NCBI GenBank assembly: GCA_035420085.1
Contig: DAOLUH010000027.1
Coordinates: 1 to 64,000, forward strand
Source of the DNA: DSWT01 sp035420085
GTDB taxonomy: Bacteria; Chloroflexota; Anaerolineae; B4-G1; SLSP01
Reading direction: 5' to 3'
DNA length: 64,000 nucleotides
This document shows, piece after piece, positions 40,330 to 48,479 of the stretch (within the stretch, counting starts at the first letter, position 1; each line of letters begins with the position of its first letter). Under the pieces are notes generated by a model. That model saw only the letters and a list, made by a program, of their open reading frames with translations. It did not search any database and was not told where the DNA came from. The translations under genes were made by a program, and so were the position numbers.

Positions 40330-41643
40330 ATGGTCTCACGCACTGTCCTCCCCTCGTTCACGGCGAAATATCTCCTTCCTCTCAAACGTTATGGGTATAT
40401 CACTGCGCCGGTCGGGTTGGGGCTTTTTTTGCATCTCGGCACCGCCATTTTACGACTCAAAACATTCTTTCCTTATCCTAAGCTTCTGGATTTTTCCGCT
40501 TTTTACGCGGCAGCGTTGGCGTTACGTTCAGGATTTTCACCGTATAGCTATCCGGCAGACTGGCTACAGCACATCCGGGTGATAAAGGCTATTCCGTTTC
40601 TCCCTCCGCCGATTTACAATCCACCCTTCTGGCCCTGGCTGTTACAACCTTTGACGCTTGTTGATTTTCCCACCGCTGCCTGGCTGTGGTTAGGTCTGAA
40701 TCTGACTCTGCTTGTGTGGGGTGCCTCCATGCTGGCGCGACTGGCCGGATACCAGGGGAAAAAAGTTCTAGCTGCGGCGTTTATCTTGACCGTTACCTTT
40801 GGGCCGGTATTCCTTGATCTCACGTTGGGACAGACCAGCGTCGTTCTTCTCGCTGCGGCTCTGGGTATCGGCGTTAGCCTCCGGCAGACGACAAAATCAT
40901 CCTTGTGGTCGGCTAGCTTGGCTGAAGGACTGGCGACCGGCGCAAAACTTTTCCCTGTGTTGTGGATGGGTGCAGCAGTATTTCTACGACGGTGGAAGTT
41001 CTTCGTACTGGGGATGTTAGCAGTCTCTATTCTTTTGGGAATAACTGCACTGTGGATGCCAGAAGCCAATAAGGAGTATTGGTTCAACTTTCTTCCCTAT
41101 CGTATCATGTCAGCTTCAGAGCAACCCGGTATGGACGATCAATCTCTGGGCGCGTGGCTTGACCGCCTTGGCCGTTCTCACACGTACAATGTTCCTGGGT
41201 TGGACGTCAATACACCGGTGACAATCACCTGGTCGCCGCCCTGGTCGGTGAATCCCGAATTGTTGCGTTGGGGTGGTTACGTTCTCGCCGGAATACTGGC
41301 TCTGCCGGTGATGATCCGCCTGTTACGGACGCCGTCGGCTCAGGCCGAGGCTGGATTCTACCTGTGGGTGCTCTATACATTAATCATTTTCCCGCATATC
41401 GAACGTTATAATCACACACTTTTGCTTCCGGCGCTGGCCTGGTTGTGGGGACAGGGGAAATGGCAAAAGACCGCAGCGGCTCTTGCTTACTTGCTCGCCG
41501 GACTATCACGTTTGAACCACATGTGGATCACCACACTTCCCGCGCCGTGGGCGCCGCTGGCGAGTGGGTTTGGCCTGTACGCTGCTGTTGTGTTGGCGGG
41601 AAGTTTGTACGTTTCGTTGAAACCGGCTTTCGCCGCAACATGA
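40330..41643 (+). CDS. GT87-like membrane glycosyltransferase (DUF2029, polyprenyl-phosphate-mannose type)
   Basis: A 437-residue polytopic membrane protein with about ten hydrophobic helices. The first external loop carries LLDFSAFYAAALALRSGFSPYSY, with the early Asp typical of GT-C enzymes that use polyprenyl-phosphate sugars. The following YNPPFWPWLLQPL segment and later LTLGQTSVVLLAAALGIG and GLATGAKLFPVLW fit the DUF2029/GT87 family (which includes mycobacterial PimE). It probably adds a sugar on the outer face of the membrane. It lies 27 nt after the first GT4 gene. Confidence 0.8.
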   Translation: MVSRTVLPSFTAKYLLPLKRYGYITAPVGLGLFLHLGTAILRLKTFFPYPKLLDFSAFYAAALALRSGFSPYSYPADWLQHIRVIKAIPFLPPPIYNPPFWPWLLQPLTLVDFPTAAWLWLGLNLTLLVWGASMLARLAGYQGKKVLAAAFILTVTFGPVFLDLTLGQTSVVLLAAALGIGVSLRQTTKSSLWSASLAEGLATGAKLFPVLWMGAAVFLRRWKFFVLGMLAVSILLGITALWMPEANKEYWFNFLPYRIMSASEQPGMDDQSLGAWLDRLGRSHTYNVPGLDVNTPVTITWSPPWSVNPELLRWGGYVLAGILALPVMIRLLRTPSAQAEAGFYLWVLYTLIIFPHIERYNHTLLLPALAWLWGQGKWQKTAAALAYLLAGLSRLNHMWITTLPAPWAPLASGFGLYAAVVLAGSLYVSLKPAFAAT

Positions 41644-41659
41644 TGATGGACGATGAGGT

Positions 41660-42769
41660 ATGCCGCACTACGTTTTTGATGCCCGCACCGCCACGCCGCA
41701 CTTCCCCGGCATTGGACGCTACGTCACGAACCTCGCCCGCGAGCTGGTCGCGCTCCTCGCTCCCGACGAACGCCTGACCCTGCTCTACGACCCGGCGCAT
41801 CCCCTGGCGTTGCCGTTGAGCGATGCCGTGCAAGGCCTACCGGTCAATGTCTCACCTTTCTCCGTTCAACAACAATGGGTTATCCCGCACCTGCTACGAC
41901 AACATAAGGCGGATCTCTACCACAGCGCCTACTACCTGATGCCGTACCACACCGGAACCCCGGTCGTGCTCACGCTCTATGACCTGATCCCGATTCTGTT
42001 TCCGGCGCACAGCACGCTTCGCGCCCGGCTGTTATTCCGCTGGGCCACCGGGTTGGCGCTGCGAGCGGCGCAACACTGTCTGGCTATCTCTGAGGCCACC
42101 CGCCGCGATGTGCTGGCGCATTTCCGCATTGCCCCGGCGCGCGTCACGGCCATTCCCCTGGCGGCCGATCCCATGTTCGCGCCCCAGCCGCAGGAGAGCG
42201 TAACAGCCTTGCGCACCCGACTCGACCTGCCGCAGCGCTTCATCCTCTACCTGGGCAGCAACAAGCCGCACAAAAATCTTATTCGGCTCATTGAGGCGTT
42301 TGCGCGTATGGCAGAATCCACAGCCCGCCTCGTGATTGCCGGCGCGTGGCTGCCCCAACATCCTGAGGCGCGCCAGCGGGCCACAGCTTTGGGTGTGGAC
42401 GACCGCATCTTGTGGCTAGGCCCAGTCAGCGGTGCGGACCAACCGGCTTTGTATGCGGCGGCGACGCTCTTCGTGTTTCCTAGTCTCTACGAAGGCTTTG
42501 GGCTGCCGCCGTTGGAGGCGCTGGCGTGTGGAACGCCGGTGATCTGCGGCAACACATCCAGCCTACCGGAAGCCGTGGGAGATGCCGCACTCCTCATTGA
42601 TCCTACGGACGTGGATGCGTTAGCCGCAGCGATGGATCGAGTGTGGTCAGACACCGGTCTGCAGCAGACGATGCGCGTCAAAGGTCTCGAACAGGCGCGG
42701 CGCTTTTCCTGGTCAGCCCATGCGTCGCAAACGCTGGCTGTTTATCGCGCAGTGCTGGAGAAGGTATGA
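41660..42769 (+). CDS. GT4-family glycosyltransferase
   Basis: A 369-residue GT-B enzyme closely resembling the one at 39175: TATPHFPGIGRYVTNLARELV in the N-lobe, TPVVLTLYDLIPILFPAHS, YLGSNKPHKNLIRLIEAFARM in the C-lobe, and SLYEGFGLPPLEALACGTPVI near residues 275-295. The stop codon overlaps the gmhB start by 4 nt (ATGA), so translation is coupled. The donor sugar is unknown; the neighbour genes suggest heptose or mannose. Confidence 0.87.
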   Translation: MPHYVFDARTATPHFPGIGRYVTNLARELVALLAPDERLTLLYDPAHPLALPLSDAVQGLPVNVSPFSVQQQWVIPHLLRQHKADLYHSAYYLMPYHTGTPVVLTLYDLIPILFPAHSTLRARLLFRWATGLALRAAQHCLAISEATRRDVLAHFRIAPARVTAIPLAADPMFAPQPQESVTALRTRLDLPQRFILYLGSNKPHKNLIRLIEAFARMAESTARLVIAGAWLPQHPEARQRATALGVDDRILWLGPVSGADQPALYAAATLFVFPSLYEGFGLPPLEALACGTPVICGNTSSLPEAVGDAALLIDPTDVDALAAAMDRVWSDTGLQQTMRVKGLEQARRFSWSAHASQTLAVYRAVLEKV

Positions 42770-43329
42770 ACTACGCCGCTGTCCTCTTCCTTGACCGCGA
42801 CGGCACGCTCAACGAGGAGGTCAACTACTTGAGCGATCCCGCCGACTTGCGCATCCTGCCCGGCGTGCCCGCAGCGATCCGGCGTTTCAACGCGGCGGGA
42901 TGGGCCGTGGTCATCATCACCAACCAATCGGGCATTGGACGGGGCTACTTCACCGCGGAAACGGTGGCCGCCGTTCATGCTGCGCTGACTGCCGGGTTGG
43001 CCGCGCACGGCGCGCACGTGGACGCGATCTACGTCTGCCCGCACCATCCCGACGCGCAGTGCGCGTGCCGCAAGCCTAAACCGGCGCTGTACCAGCAGGC
43101 GCTCGCCGATCTGGGATTGCCGGATGCGCCGTGTGTCGCCGTCGGCGATAAGATGACTGACCTTGAGCCAGGACGCGCACTCGGCTGCCGCACCATCCTG
43201 GTGCAGACCGGCTATGGGGCCGAATTAGCTGCGCATCCCGAAACGTTGCCCTTCATACCCGACGCGATCCTGCCAGACCTGCCGGCCGTCGCTGCATACT
43301 TGCTTGGGGATGAAACGGCTACAATGTAG
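42766..43329 (+). CDS. gmhB: D-glycero-D-manno-heptose 1,7-bisphosphate phosphatase
   Basis: A 187-residue HAD-family phosphatase that removes the C7 phosphate of heptose 1,7-bisphosphate. Motif I is FLDRDGTLNEEVNYL (nucleophile DxD), motif II is IITNQSGIGRGYF, the zinc loop CPHHPDAQCACRKPKP supplies Cys/His ligands, and motif III-IV is PCVAVGDKMTDLEPGRALGC. GmhB and HisB-N share these; the zinc loop and the neighbours favour GmhB. With hddA and hddC it completes three of the four steps to GDP-heptose; gmhA is not in the window. Confidence 0.9.
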   Translation: MNYAAVLFLDRDGTLNEEVNYLSDPADLRILPGVPAAIRRFNAAGWAVVIITNQSGIGRGYFTAETVAAVHAALTAGLAAHGAHVDAIYVCPHHPDAQCACRKPKPALYQQALADLGLPDAPCVAVGDKMTDLEPGRALGCRTILVQTGYGAELAAHPETLPFIPDAILPDLPAVAAYLLGDETATM

Positions 43330-43334
43330 TGCTT

Positions 43335-43392
43335 GCCACAGAGAACACAGAGGTTTTTTTCCTATCTCTGTGAACTCTGTGATCTCGGTGGC
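43335..43392. repeat. CACAGAG-type dispersed inverted repeat, copy 1
   Basis: GCCACAGAGAACACAGAG ... CTCTGTGAACTCTGTG ... GGTGGC. The same element, in reverse orientation and about 75-80% alike, lies at 52001-52066. It precedes the GT gene's ribosome binding site. This word family is common in Chloroflexota intergenic regions as far as I recall. Confidence 0.7.
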
Positions 43393-43410
43393 AACTTAAA
43401 GGAGCTGCCT

Positions 43411-44538
43411 ATGCGCGTGTTACAGGTCTACAAAGATTATTATCCTGTCGTCGGTGGGATCGAGCACCACATCCAGTTGCTCGCCGAAGGGTTGCGCGAG
43501 CAAGGTGTGGACGCGCGCGTGCTGGTGACGAACACCGACCGGCGCACCGTCGAGGGCGAGATCAACGGCGTGCCTGTGACCAAAACCGGGCGGCAGGTGA
43601 ACGTGTCCTCAGCGCCCATCAGCCTCGGTTTCTGTGGGCAACTGGCCCGCCTGAGCCGCGACGCCGACATCGTCCACTTGCATTTCCCCTACCCCCCGGC
43701 GGAAATCGGCCAGTTGCTCGTTGGACGCGGGAAACACTTCGTCCTGACCTATCACAGCGACATCGTCCGCCAGAAAGTCCTGGGGTTTTTCTATCGCCCG
43801 TTCCTCTGGCAGGTGCTCCGCCGCGCCGAACGCATCACCGTCTCGAACCCGCAGTACATTCAGACCTCGCGCTTTTTGCAGCCCTTCGCCGATAAGTGCG
43901 TCGTCATCCACCACGGCGTTGACCTGACCCGCTTCACGCCGACGCCGCAGATTCAGCAGCGCGCCGCGACGATCCGCCAACAATACGGCGACGTGCCGTT
44001 GATCCTGGCGGTAGGAAAGCTGCGCCATTACAAAGGCATTGACGTGCTCATTGACGCCCTCAAAACAGTCGAGGCGCACGCGCTGATCGTCGGCACGGGG
44101 CCGATGGGGCCGGTCTGGCAGCAGAAGGCGCGCGATGACGGCCTCGCCGAGCGCGTCACTTTCCTCGGCGAAGTGCCGGAGGCCGATCTCATCGCCCTGT
44201 ACCACGCCGCCGACATCTTCGCGTTCCCGTCCACCAACCGCGCCGAGACGTGGGGCACCGCGCAGGTGGAGGCGATGGCCTGTGGGCTACCTGTCATCTG
44301 CACCGAACTGGGCACCGGCACTTCTTACGTGAACCAGCACAACGTCACCGGTCTGGTCATCCCGCCGAACGATCCGGCGGCGCTGGCGGCGGCGTTGCAG
44401 CAGTTGATCGCCGACCCGGTGCTGCGCGCCCGTTTGGGAGAAGGCGGGCGTCAGCGCGCTTACGGTGAACTTTCCAAAGAGGCGATGATCCGACAAATCA
44501 TGGCCTTTTATCAAGATGTCATCGCAGGAGGCATATAA
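43411..44538 (+). CDS. GT4-family glycosyltransferase
   Basis: A 375-residue GT-B enzyme of the group that includes PimB-like mannosyltransferases: YPVVGGIEHHIQLLAEGLREQG at the N-terminus, FVLTYHSDIVRQKVLGFFY in the middle, VVIHHGVDLTRF before the C-lobe, LILAVGKLRHYKGIDVLIDAL (about 196-216), and TNRAETWGTAQVEAMACGLPVI. Start 43411 follows AAGGAG. Its stop is 2 nt from the hddA start, so it is part of the heptose operon and may be the heptosyl- or mannosyl-transferase. This is inferred from position. Confidence 0.88.
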   Translation: MRVLQVYKDYYPVVGGIEHHIQLLAEGLREQGVDARVLVTNTDRRTVEGEINGVPVTKTGRQVNVSSAPISLGFCGQLARLSRDADIVHLHFPYPPAEIGQLLVGRGKHFVLTYHSDIVRQKVLGFFYRPFLWQVLRRAERITVSNPQYIQTSRFLQPFADKCVVIHHGVDLTRFTPTPQIQQRAATIRQQYGDVPLILAVGKLRHYKGIDVLIDALKTVEAHALIVGTGPMGPVWQQKARDDGLAERVTFLGEVPEADLIALYHAADIFAFPSTNRAETWGTAQVEAMACGLPVICTELGTGTSYVNQHNVTGLVIPPNDPAALAAALQQLIADPVLRARLGEGGRQRAYGELSKEAMIRQIMAFYQDVIAGGI

Positions 44539-44540
44539 CG

Positions 44541-45560
44541 ATGCTGATTCGCTCAAAAGCGCCTTTGCGCATCTCCTTCGCCGGCGGCGGCACGGACGTG
44601 TCCCCGTACACCGAGGAACGGGGCGGCCTGGTGCTCAATGTGACCATTGACAAGTACTCCTATGCCACGCTCCAACTGAGCGACGCGCCGGAAATCACCG
44701 TCCACTCGCTGGACTATGACGTGATCGCCAAGTACGACGTGGACAAGCCACTCCCCTACGACGGGCGGCTCGATCTGGTGAAGGCCGTCATCAATCGGCT
44801 GATTCCAGAGAATCGCACCCAGGGATTCAGCGTCTTCATGCACACCGATGCGCCGCCGGGATCGGGGCTAGGGTCGTCGTCCAGCCTCGTCGTCTGCCTG
44901 ATCGGGCTGTTTCAACACTGGCGGCATCTGCCGTTGACGAATTACGATATTGCTGAGCTGGCCTACGCGATCGAGCGGGTGGATATGGGGATTCGCGGCG
45001 GACGGCAGGATCAGTACGCCGCGACGTTCGGCGGCTTCAACTTCATCGAGTTCAGCAAAGACGCCACCATCGTCAACCCGCTGCGTATCCCGCGCGAGAC
45101 GATCAACGAGCTGAATTACAACTTGCTGTTGTGCTACACCGGCAAGACGCGCGTCTCCGCCGGCATTATCACCTCGCAGGTGGACAACTACGTGCGGGGT
45201 CAAGAGGAAGTGCTGCAGGCGATGGAGGAACTCAAAGCCATCGCCACCGCGATGAAGAACGCGCTGCTGCAAGGCCGTCTCAACGATTTCGGGGCGCTGC
45301 TGAACGACGCCTGGGAAAACAAGCAGAAAATGGCGACGCAAATCAGCCCGCCGTTCATCCAAGAGCTTTACGCCACGGCGCGGCAGGCTGGCGCGTTGGG
45401 CGGGAAGATCAGCGGGGCCGGCGGTGGCGGCTTTATGATGGTCTACTGTCCCTTCCAGCGCCGCTACCGGGTTGCCGAGGCGCTGGAGAAACTCGGCGCG
45501 CGCGTGGTAGACTTTCACTTCGACCTCAAGGGGCTGCAAACGTGGGAAGTGCGGGAATGA
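44541..45560 (+). CDS. hddA: D-glycero-alpha-D-manno-heptose 7-phosphate kinase
   Basis: A 339-residue GHMP-family kinase that phosphorylates C1 of heptose 7-phosphate. The N-terminus IRSKAPLRISFAGGGTDVSPYTEERGGLVLNVTIDKY is the HddA/HldE-like signature for the heptose kinase branch. The ATP loop is DAPPGSGLGSSSSLVVCL (about 96-113), and GGKISGAGGGGFMMVYCP (about 290-307) is the third GHMP motif. It sits between a GT4 gene and hddC, as in Aneurinibacillus-type GDP-heptose clusters. Other GHMP sugar kinases remain possible, but the neighbours fit heptose. Confidence 0.88.
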   Translation: MLIRSKAPLRISFAGGGTDVSPYTEERGGLVLNVTIDKYSYATLQLSDAPEITVHSLDYDVIAKYDVDKPLPYDGRLDLVKAVINRLIPENRTQGFSVFMHTDAPPGSGLGSSSSLVVCLIGLFQHWRHLPLTNYDIAELAYAIERVDMGIRGGRQDQYAATFGGFNFIEFSKDATIVNPLRIPRETINELNYNLLLCYTGKTRVSAGIITSQVDNYVRGQEEVLQAMEELKAIATAMKNALLQGRLNDFGALLNDAWENKQKMATQISPPFIQELYATARQAGALGGKISGAGGGGFMMVYCPFQRRYRVAEALEKLGARVVDFHFDLKGLQTWEVRE

Positions 45561-46252
45561 GGGTCTTCATTCTGGCCGGGGGCCTGGGGACGCGCATCCG
45601 CGCGCTGTTCGCCGACCGTCCCAAGAGCATGATCCCCTTCAACGGGAAGCCGTTCCTGGAGCACCAGATCGCCCTTCTCGCGGGACAAGGTTTCCGGCGG
45701 TTCGTGCTCTGTCTAAGCTACCAGGCCGAGCAGATTATGGCGCACTTCGGGGATGGGGAACGCCTGGGCGTGGAGATCGTCTACTCGCAGGAGACGACGC
45801 CGTTAGGAACCGGGGGCGCATTGCGCTACGCCGAGCGGTTCTTCGACGACGTTGCGCTGGTGATCAACGGCGATACGTATCTGGCGACGGATTACCAGGC
45901 GCTAGTCGCTGCTCACGCGCAACAGCCCGGCGCAATCGGGACCATCGTCGTCACAGAGGTCGCCGATGCCGGGCAATCCGGGCAGGTGATCCTGGATGAA
46001 GAACGGCGCATCATCGCTTTCCGCGAGAAATCGGCGAATGTGGGGCGCGGGATGGTCAACGCGGGCGTCTACGTGTTCGCGCCGCGTATTCTGGACTACA
46101 TCCCGACCGGCGAAAAAGTGTCCCTGGAACGCGAGGTATTTCCGGCGTTGTTGGACAGGGGAGAACGGTTGCTCGGCTTCCCGGTCCGCGAGTCGTTCAT
46201 TGATATGGGGACGCCAGCGGGGTATCAACGCCTCGAAGAAGCCCTGCGTTAA
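45557..46252 (+). CDS. hddC: D-glycero-alpha-D-manno-heptose 1-phosphate guanylyltransferase
   Basis: A 231-residue nucleotidyltransferase that makes GDP-heptose. The N-terminus MRVFILAGGLGTRIRALFADRPKSMIPFNGKPF is the GTP/NTP-binding motif (LAGGxGTR, then the catalytic Lys region PKSM). GTGGALRYAERFF, then VINGDTYL with the metal-binding Asp, follow, and ESFIDMGTPAGYQRL closes the protein. Start ATG 45557 overlaps the hddA stop (ATGA). Members with this length act on heptose-1-P or mannose-1-P; the operon points to heptose. Confidence 0.87.
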   Translation: MRVFILAGGLGTRIRALFADRPKSMIPFNGKPFLEHQIALLAGQGFRRFVLCLSYQAEQIMAHFGDGERLGVEIVYSQETTPLGTGGALRYAERFFDDVALVINGDTYLATDYQALVAAHAQQPGAIGTIVVTEVADAGQSGQVILDEERRIIAFREKSANVGRGMVNAGVYVFAPRILDYIPTGEKVSLEREVFPALLDRGERLLGFPVRESFIDMGTPAGYQRLEEALR

Positions 46253-46269
46253 TTCGCCCCAGAACGCTC

Positions 46270-46338
46270 CCCGTTCCCGTCTCGGGAACGGGCTATAGTG
46301 CTTGGTGCGCACCTTTCGCGCCCCCGAGACGGGGGCGC
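46270..46338. repeat. AGA/TCT-triloop hairpin repeat, locus C
   Basis: Hairpin one at 46270-46292: CCCGTTCCCG, loop TCT, then its complement (10-bp stem). Hairpin two at 46318-46338: GCGCCCCCG, loop AGA, complement (9-bp stem). Read on the minus strand this aligns with locus B, including flanking TTGCTC...GCGCCCCCG and CTATAGCCCGTTCCCG-type words. It lies between two convergent genes and may also act as a bidirectional terminator. A GGGGGCGCAGAG repeat follows (46331-46342 and 46356-46367). Confidence 0.85.
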
Positions 46339-46374
46339 AGAGCAATGGAGGAAACGGGGGCGCAGAGTGTGGGA

Positions 46375-47481
46375 TTATTGCGCTGCCTGCGCCTGCTGGT
46401 ACATCCGCTCGAATTCCGCCGTGTACTGCCCGGCGATGGCGGCGCTATGCAGGATTAACACATTCTCGTCGTTGTAGTCGGCGGCGTTGCGGCTGAAGTT
46501 GTACGAGCCGGTGATGACCACAGCGTTGTCAATGATGATGACTTTGTGGTGCAGCAGATAGGGATTGCCGTCGGGAAGAATATCTATACCAGCTTTCCGA
46601 AACGCTGCCACGTCAGAGCCATCCGCGTCCACGTTGCGCGTCTCAACGACGATGCGCACAGGAACCCCGGCGCGATGGCGCGCGATGATGGCGCTGGCGA
46701 TGTCGTCGTCGGTGAATACGAAGGCCAGCACGTCAATGCTGGATTGTGCGCCCTCGATCAGCTTGATGATCCGCGCGCGAACGTTGCCTTCGGCCTCGAA
46801 GAAATTTTCCACGGGTACACCGGCGACTTCGATGACAGGATGCGGCGTGTTATCAGGCGAAAAAGCGCCGAACTTGCCGTCAACGAACATTTCCTCGAAT
46901 TCCGCTGTATAATTTTCCGCCAGAAGTTTCGAGTCAACAACGACGGCGTTATTGTTATTGCGGTAGGTGCAGTTGTCGGTCAGGTTCCACGAGCCAGTCC
47001 ACACCTGCTTGCCGTCAATGACGACGAACTTGTTGTGCATGAAGGGCTGGCTATCATCAAAAACGACGTGGATTTGCGCCGCCAGTAGGCGTTCTGGTCC
47101 CAAATCGTCCGCGTAATCCGAATCCGTCACCACGCGCACTTTGACGCCGCGCTGATGAGCGCGGATCAGCGCATCGGTCACGTTCGCCAGGTCAATTTCG
47201 AAGGCGGCGACGTCCACGCTTTTCTGCGCGCCGTCAATCGCCGCCACGAGCTTCTCATCCAGGCCGCCCTGGTGGTAGGCAGCTTTGTCAGGATAGCGCG
47301 GCGTGGTGAAGAAGACCTGGATGCCCGCGTTTTCGACGGTTTCGATGGGCTTCGACGATCCACCGGCCAACAGGTCAATCCCGGCCCATGCTGCAATCAC
47401 CAGAAAAAGTGAGATGAGCAGTTCCTTCCACCCGAACTGCAACTTTTTGCCGCTGGATGTGGCGCGTGTGGTCTGCGGCAT
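46375..47481 (-). CDS. Membrane-anchored phospholipase D-family protein with two HKD motifs
   Basis: A 368-residue protein with an N-terminal membrane helix (about 20-40, ELLISLFLVIAAWAGIDLLAGG). Two HxKxxxxD motifs, HNKFVVIDGKQVWTGSWN (about 148-165) and HHKVIIIDNAVVITGSYNFS (about 315-334), form one active site, as in cardiolipin synthase-, Nuc- and PLD-type enzymes. Substrate unknown: phosphatidyl transfer, nuclease or lipase are all possible. It follows the small protein gene by 3 nt. Confidence 0.85.
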   Translation of the reverse strand: MPQTTRATSSGKKLQFGWKELLISLFLVIAAWAGIDLLAGGSSKPIETVENAGIQVFFTTPRYPDKAAYHQGGLDEKLVAAIDGAQKSVDVAAFEIDLANVTDALIRAHQRGVKVRVVTDSDYADDLGPERLLAAQIHVVFDDSQPFMHNKFVVIDGKQVWTGSWNLTDNCTYRNNNNAVVVDSKLLAENYTAEFEEMFVDGKFGAFSPDNTPHPVIEVAGVPVENFFEAEGNVRARIIKLIEGAQSSIDVLAFVFTDDDIASAIIARHRAGVPVRIVVETRNVDADGSDVAAFRKAGIDILPDGNPYLLHHKVIIIDNAVVITGSYNFSRNAADYNDENVLILHSAAIAGQYTAEFERMYQQAQAAQ

Positions 47482-47484
47482 AGT

Positions 47485-47832
47485 CTAAACAGCAGCAGTG
47501 TAAACAGGCGGCGACGCCAGCAGCGCGTGCAACGCCGCGGCGGGATCATCCGCGTCCGCGCTTGATTTGGCGACGCGGCGAATGTAACGGCGCAGCGCGC
47601 GCAAGGCTGGGTCAAGCGTCTGCCAGGCCATATCGTCGTCCAGGTCGGCGGTTTCCAGCACCAGCCGCTCGACTTCAGCCTGCGCCCACCGCAGCAGTAT
47701 TTGCGCTTCAGCATCGAGCAAATCTTCGGTCAATGACGGGTCGCCGACAATGCGCTCAGCCGCTGTCCGTATCCTTTCCTGGATGTGCGGCGCGTCCAAT
47801 GTCACTTCTTCACCAGTCTTCAAGGTGTCCAT
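47485..47832 (-). CDS. Small acidic protein of unknown function
   Basis: A 115-residue protein, start chosen at ATG 47832 with GGAGG about 6 nt upstream; an earlier ATG at 47847 has no SD. It is rich in Ala, Asp, Glu and Leu (DAEAQILLRWAQAEVERLVLETADLDDD), so mostly helical, with no membrane helix, Cys cluster or known motif. It sits between the phosphatase and PLD genes, in the same direction, with a 3-nt gap to the PLD gene, and is probably cotranscribed. Confidence 0.6.
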   Translation of the reverse strand: MDTLKTGEEVTLDAPHIQERIRTAAERIVGDPSLTEDLLDAEAQILLRWAQAEVERLVLETADLDDDMAWQTLDPALRALRRYIRRVAKSSADADDPAAALHALLASPPVYTAAV

Positions 47833-47883
47833 CGTAACCCTCCACAAGAAGAGTGTAGCGCAAGCTGACAGTTTGCGCGATAC

Positions 47884-48474
47884 TCAGCGTTTGTATTGCG
47901 CCGCAAAGGCATTCAAGGCGGTGATCTGGGGCGGCGTCGGGCGGACAAAGGGCCGCGCGCGGCGGATGGCGTCCCAGGCTTCGGCTGCGGTCATCCCGGT
48001 ATGGACGAGATAGGCGGCCGCCATCGCCGGAGCGCGCCCCACGCCGGCCGCGCAGTGGATGTATACCCCATGCCCGGCGGCGATGTGCTCGGCGATGAAC
48101 GCGACGCCGCGCGCCAGGTCGTCCAGCGTCGGGGGGGTGTCGTCGGTGGTCGCCAGCCACAGATAATGGTCCAGTGCTACCCCGCGCTGTGCATCGTCGG
48201 ACTCTTCGCGCATATTGACGACGGCGGTGATGCCCAATTCGCGCATCCGCGCCAGCCCGCGCGGTTTGTGCTGCCCGCCGACGTACAACAACGGCTGCAC
48301 GCGGCTGATGTGTGGCGGCGAGAAACCTAGCGTGTGCCGCACAATTTTGTCTTCTACCCAATGGTACGTCGCCCGCGCGCCTTGTTCAAAGAGACGCCGG
48401 TAAACGATGTAAACTAACTCCAGAGGAGGAAAAGCCTTGAAACGAGTCTGCTTTTCAAAAACTGGCTGTTCCAT
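47884..48474 (-). CDS. Dual-specificity protein phosphatase family protein
   Basis: A 196-residue protein. The catalytic loop HCAAGVGRAP (Cys-x5-Arg) lies near residue 138, with the general-acid Asp plausible in DHYLWLATTDDTPP. Upstream LLYVGGQHKPRGLARMRELGITAVVNMREE matches the DSP/PTP fold start. It dephosphorylates Tyr/Ser/Thr or possibly phosphoinositides or RNA; the N-terminus (about 1-55) is family-specific. It lies 5 nt after the histidine kinase gene, which hints at a joint role in signalling. Confidence 0.85.
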   Translation of the reverse strand: MEQPVFEKQTRFKAFPPLELVYIVYRRLFEQGARATYHWVEDKIVRHTLGFSPPHISRVQPLLYVGGQHKPRGLARMRELGITAVVNMREESDDAQRGVALDHYLWLATTDDTPPTLDDLARGVAFIAEHIAAGHGVYIHCAAGVGRAPAMAAAYLVHTGMTAAEAWDAIRRARPFVRPTPPQITALNAFAAQYKR

Positions 48475-48479
48475 AGCCC

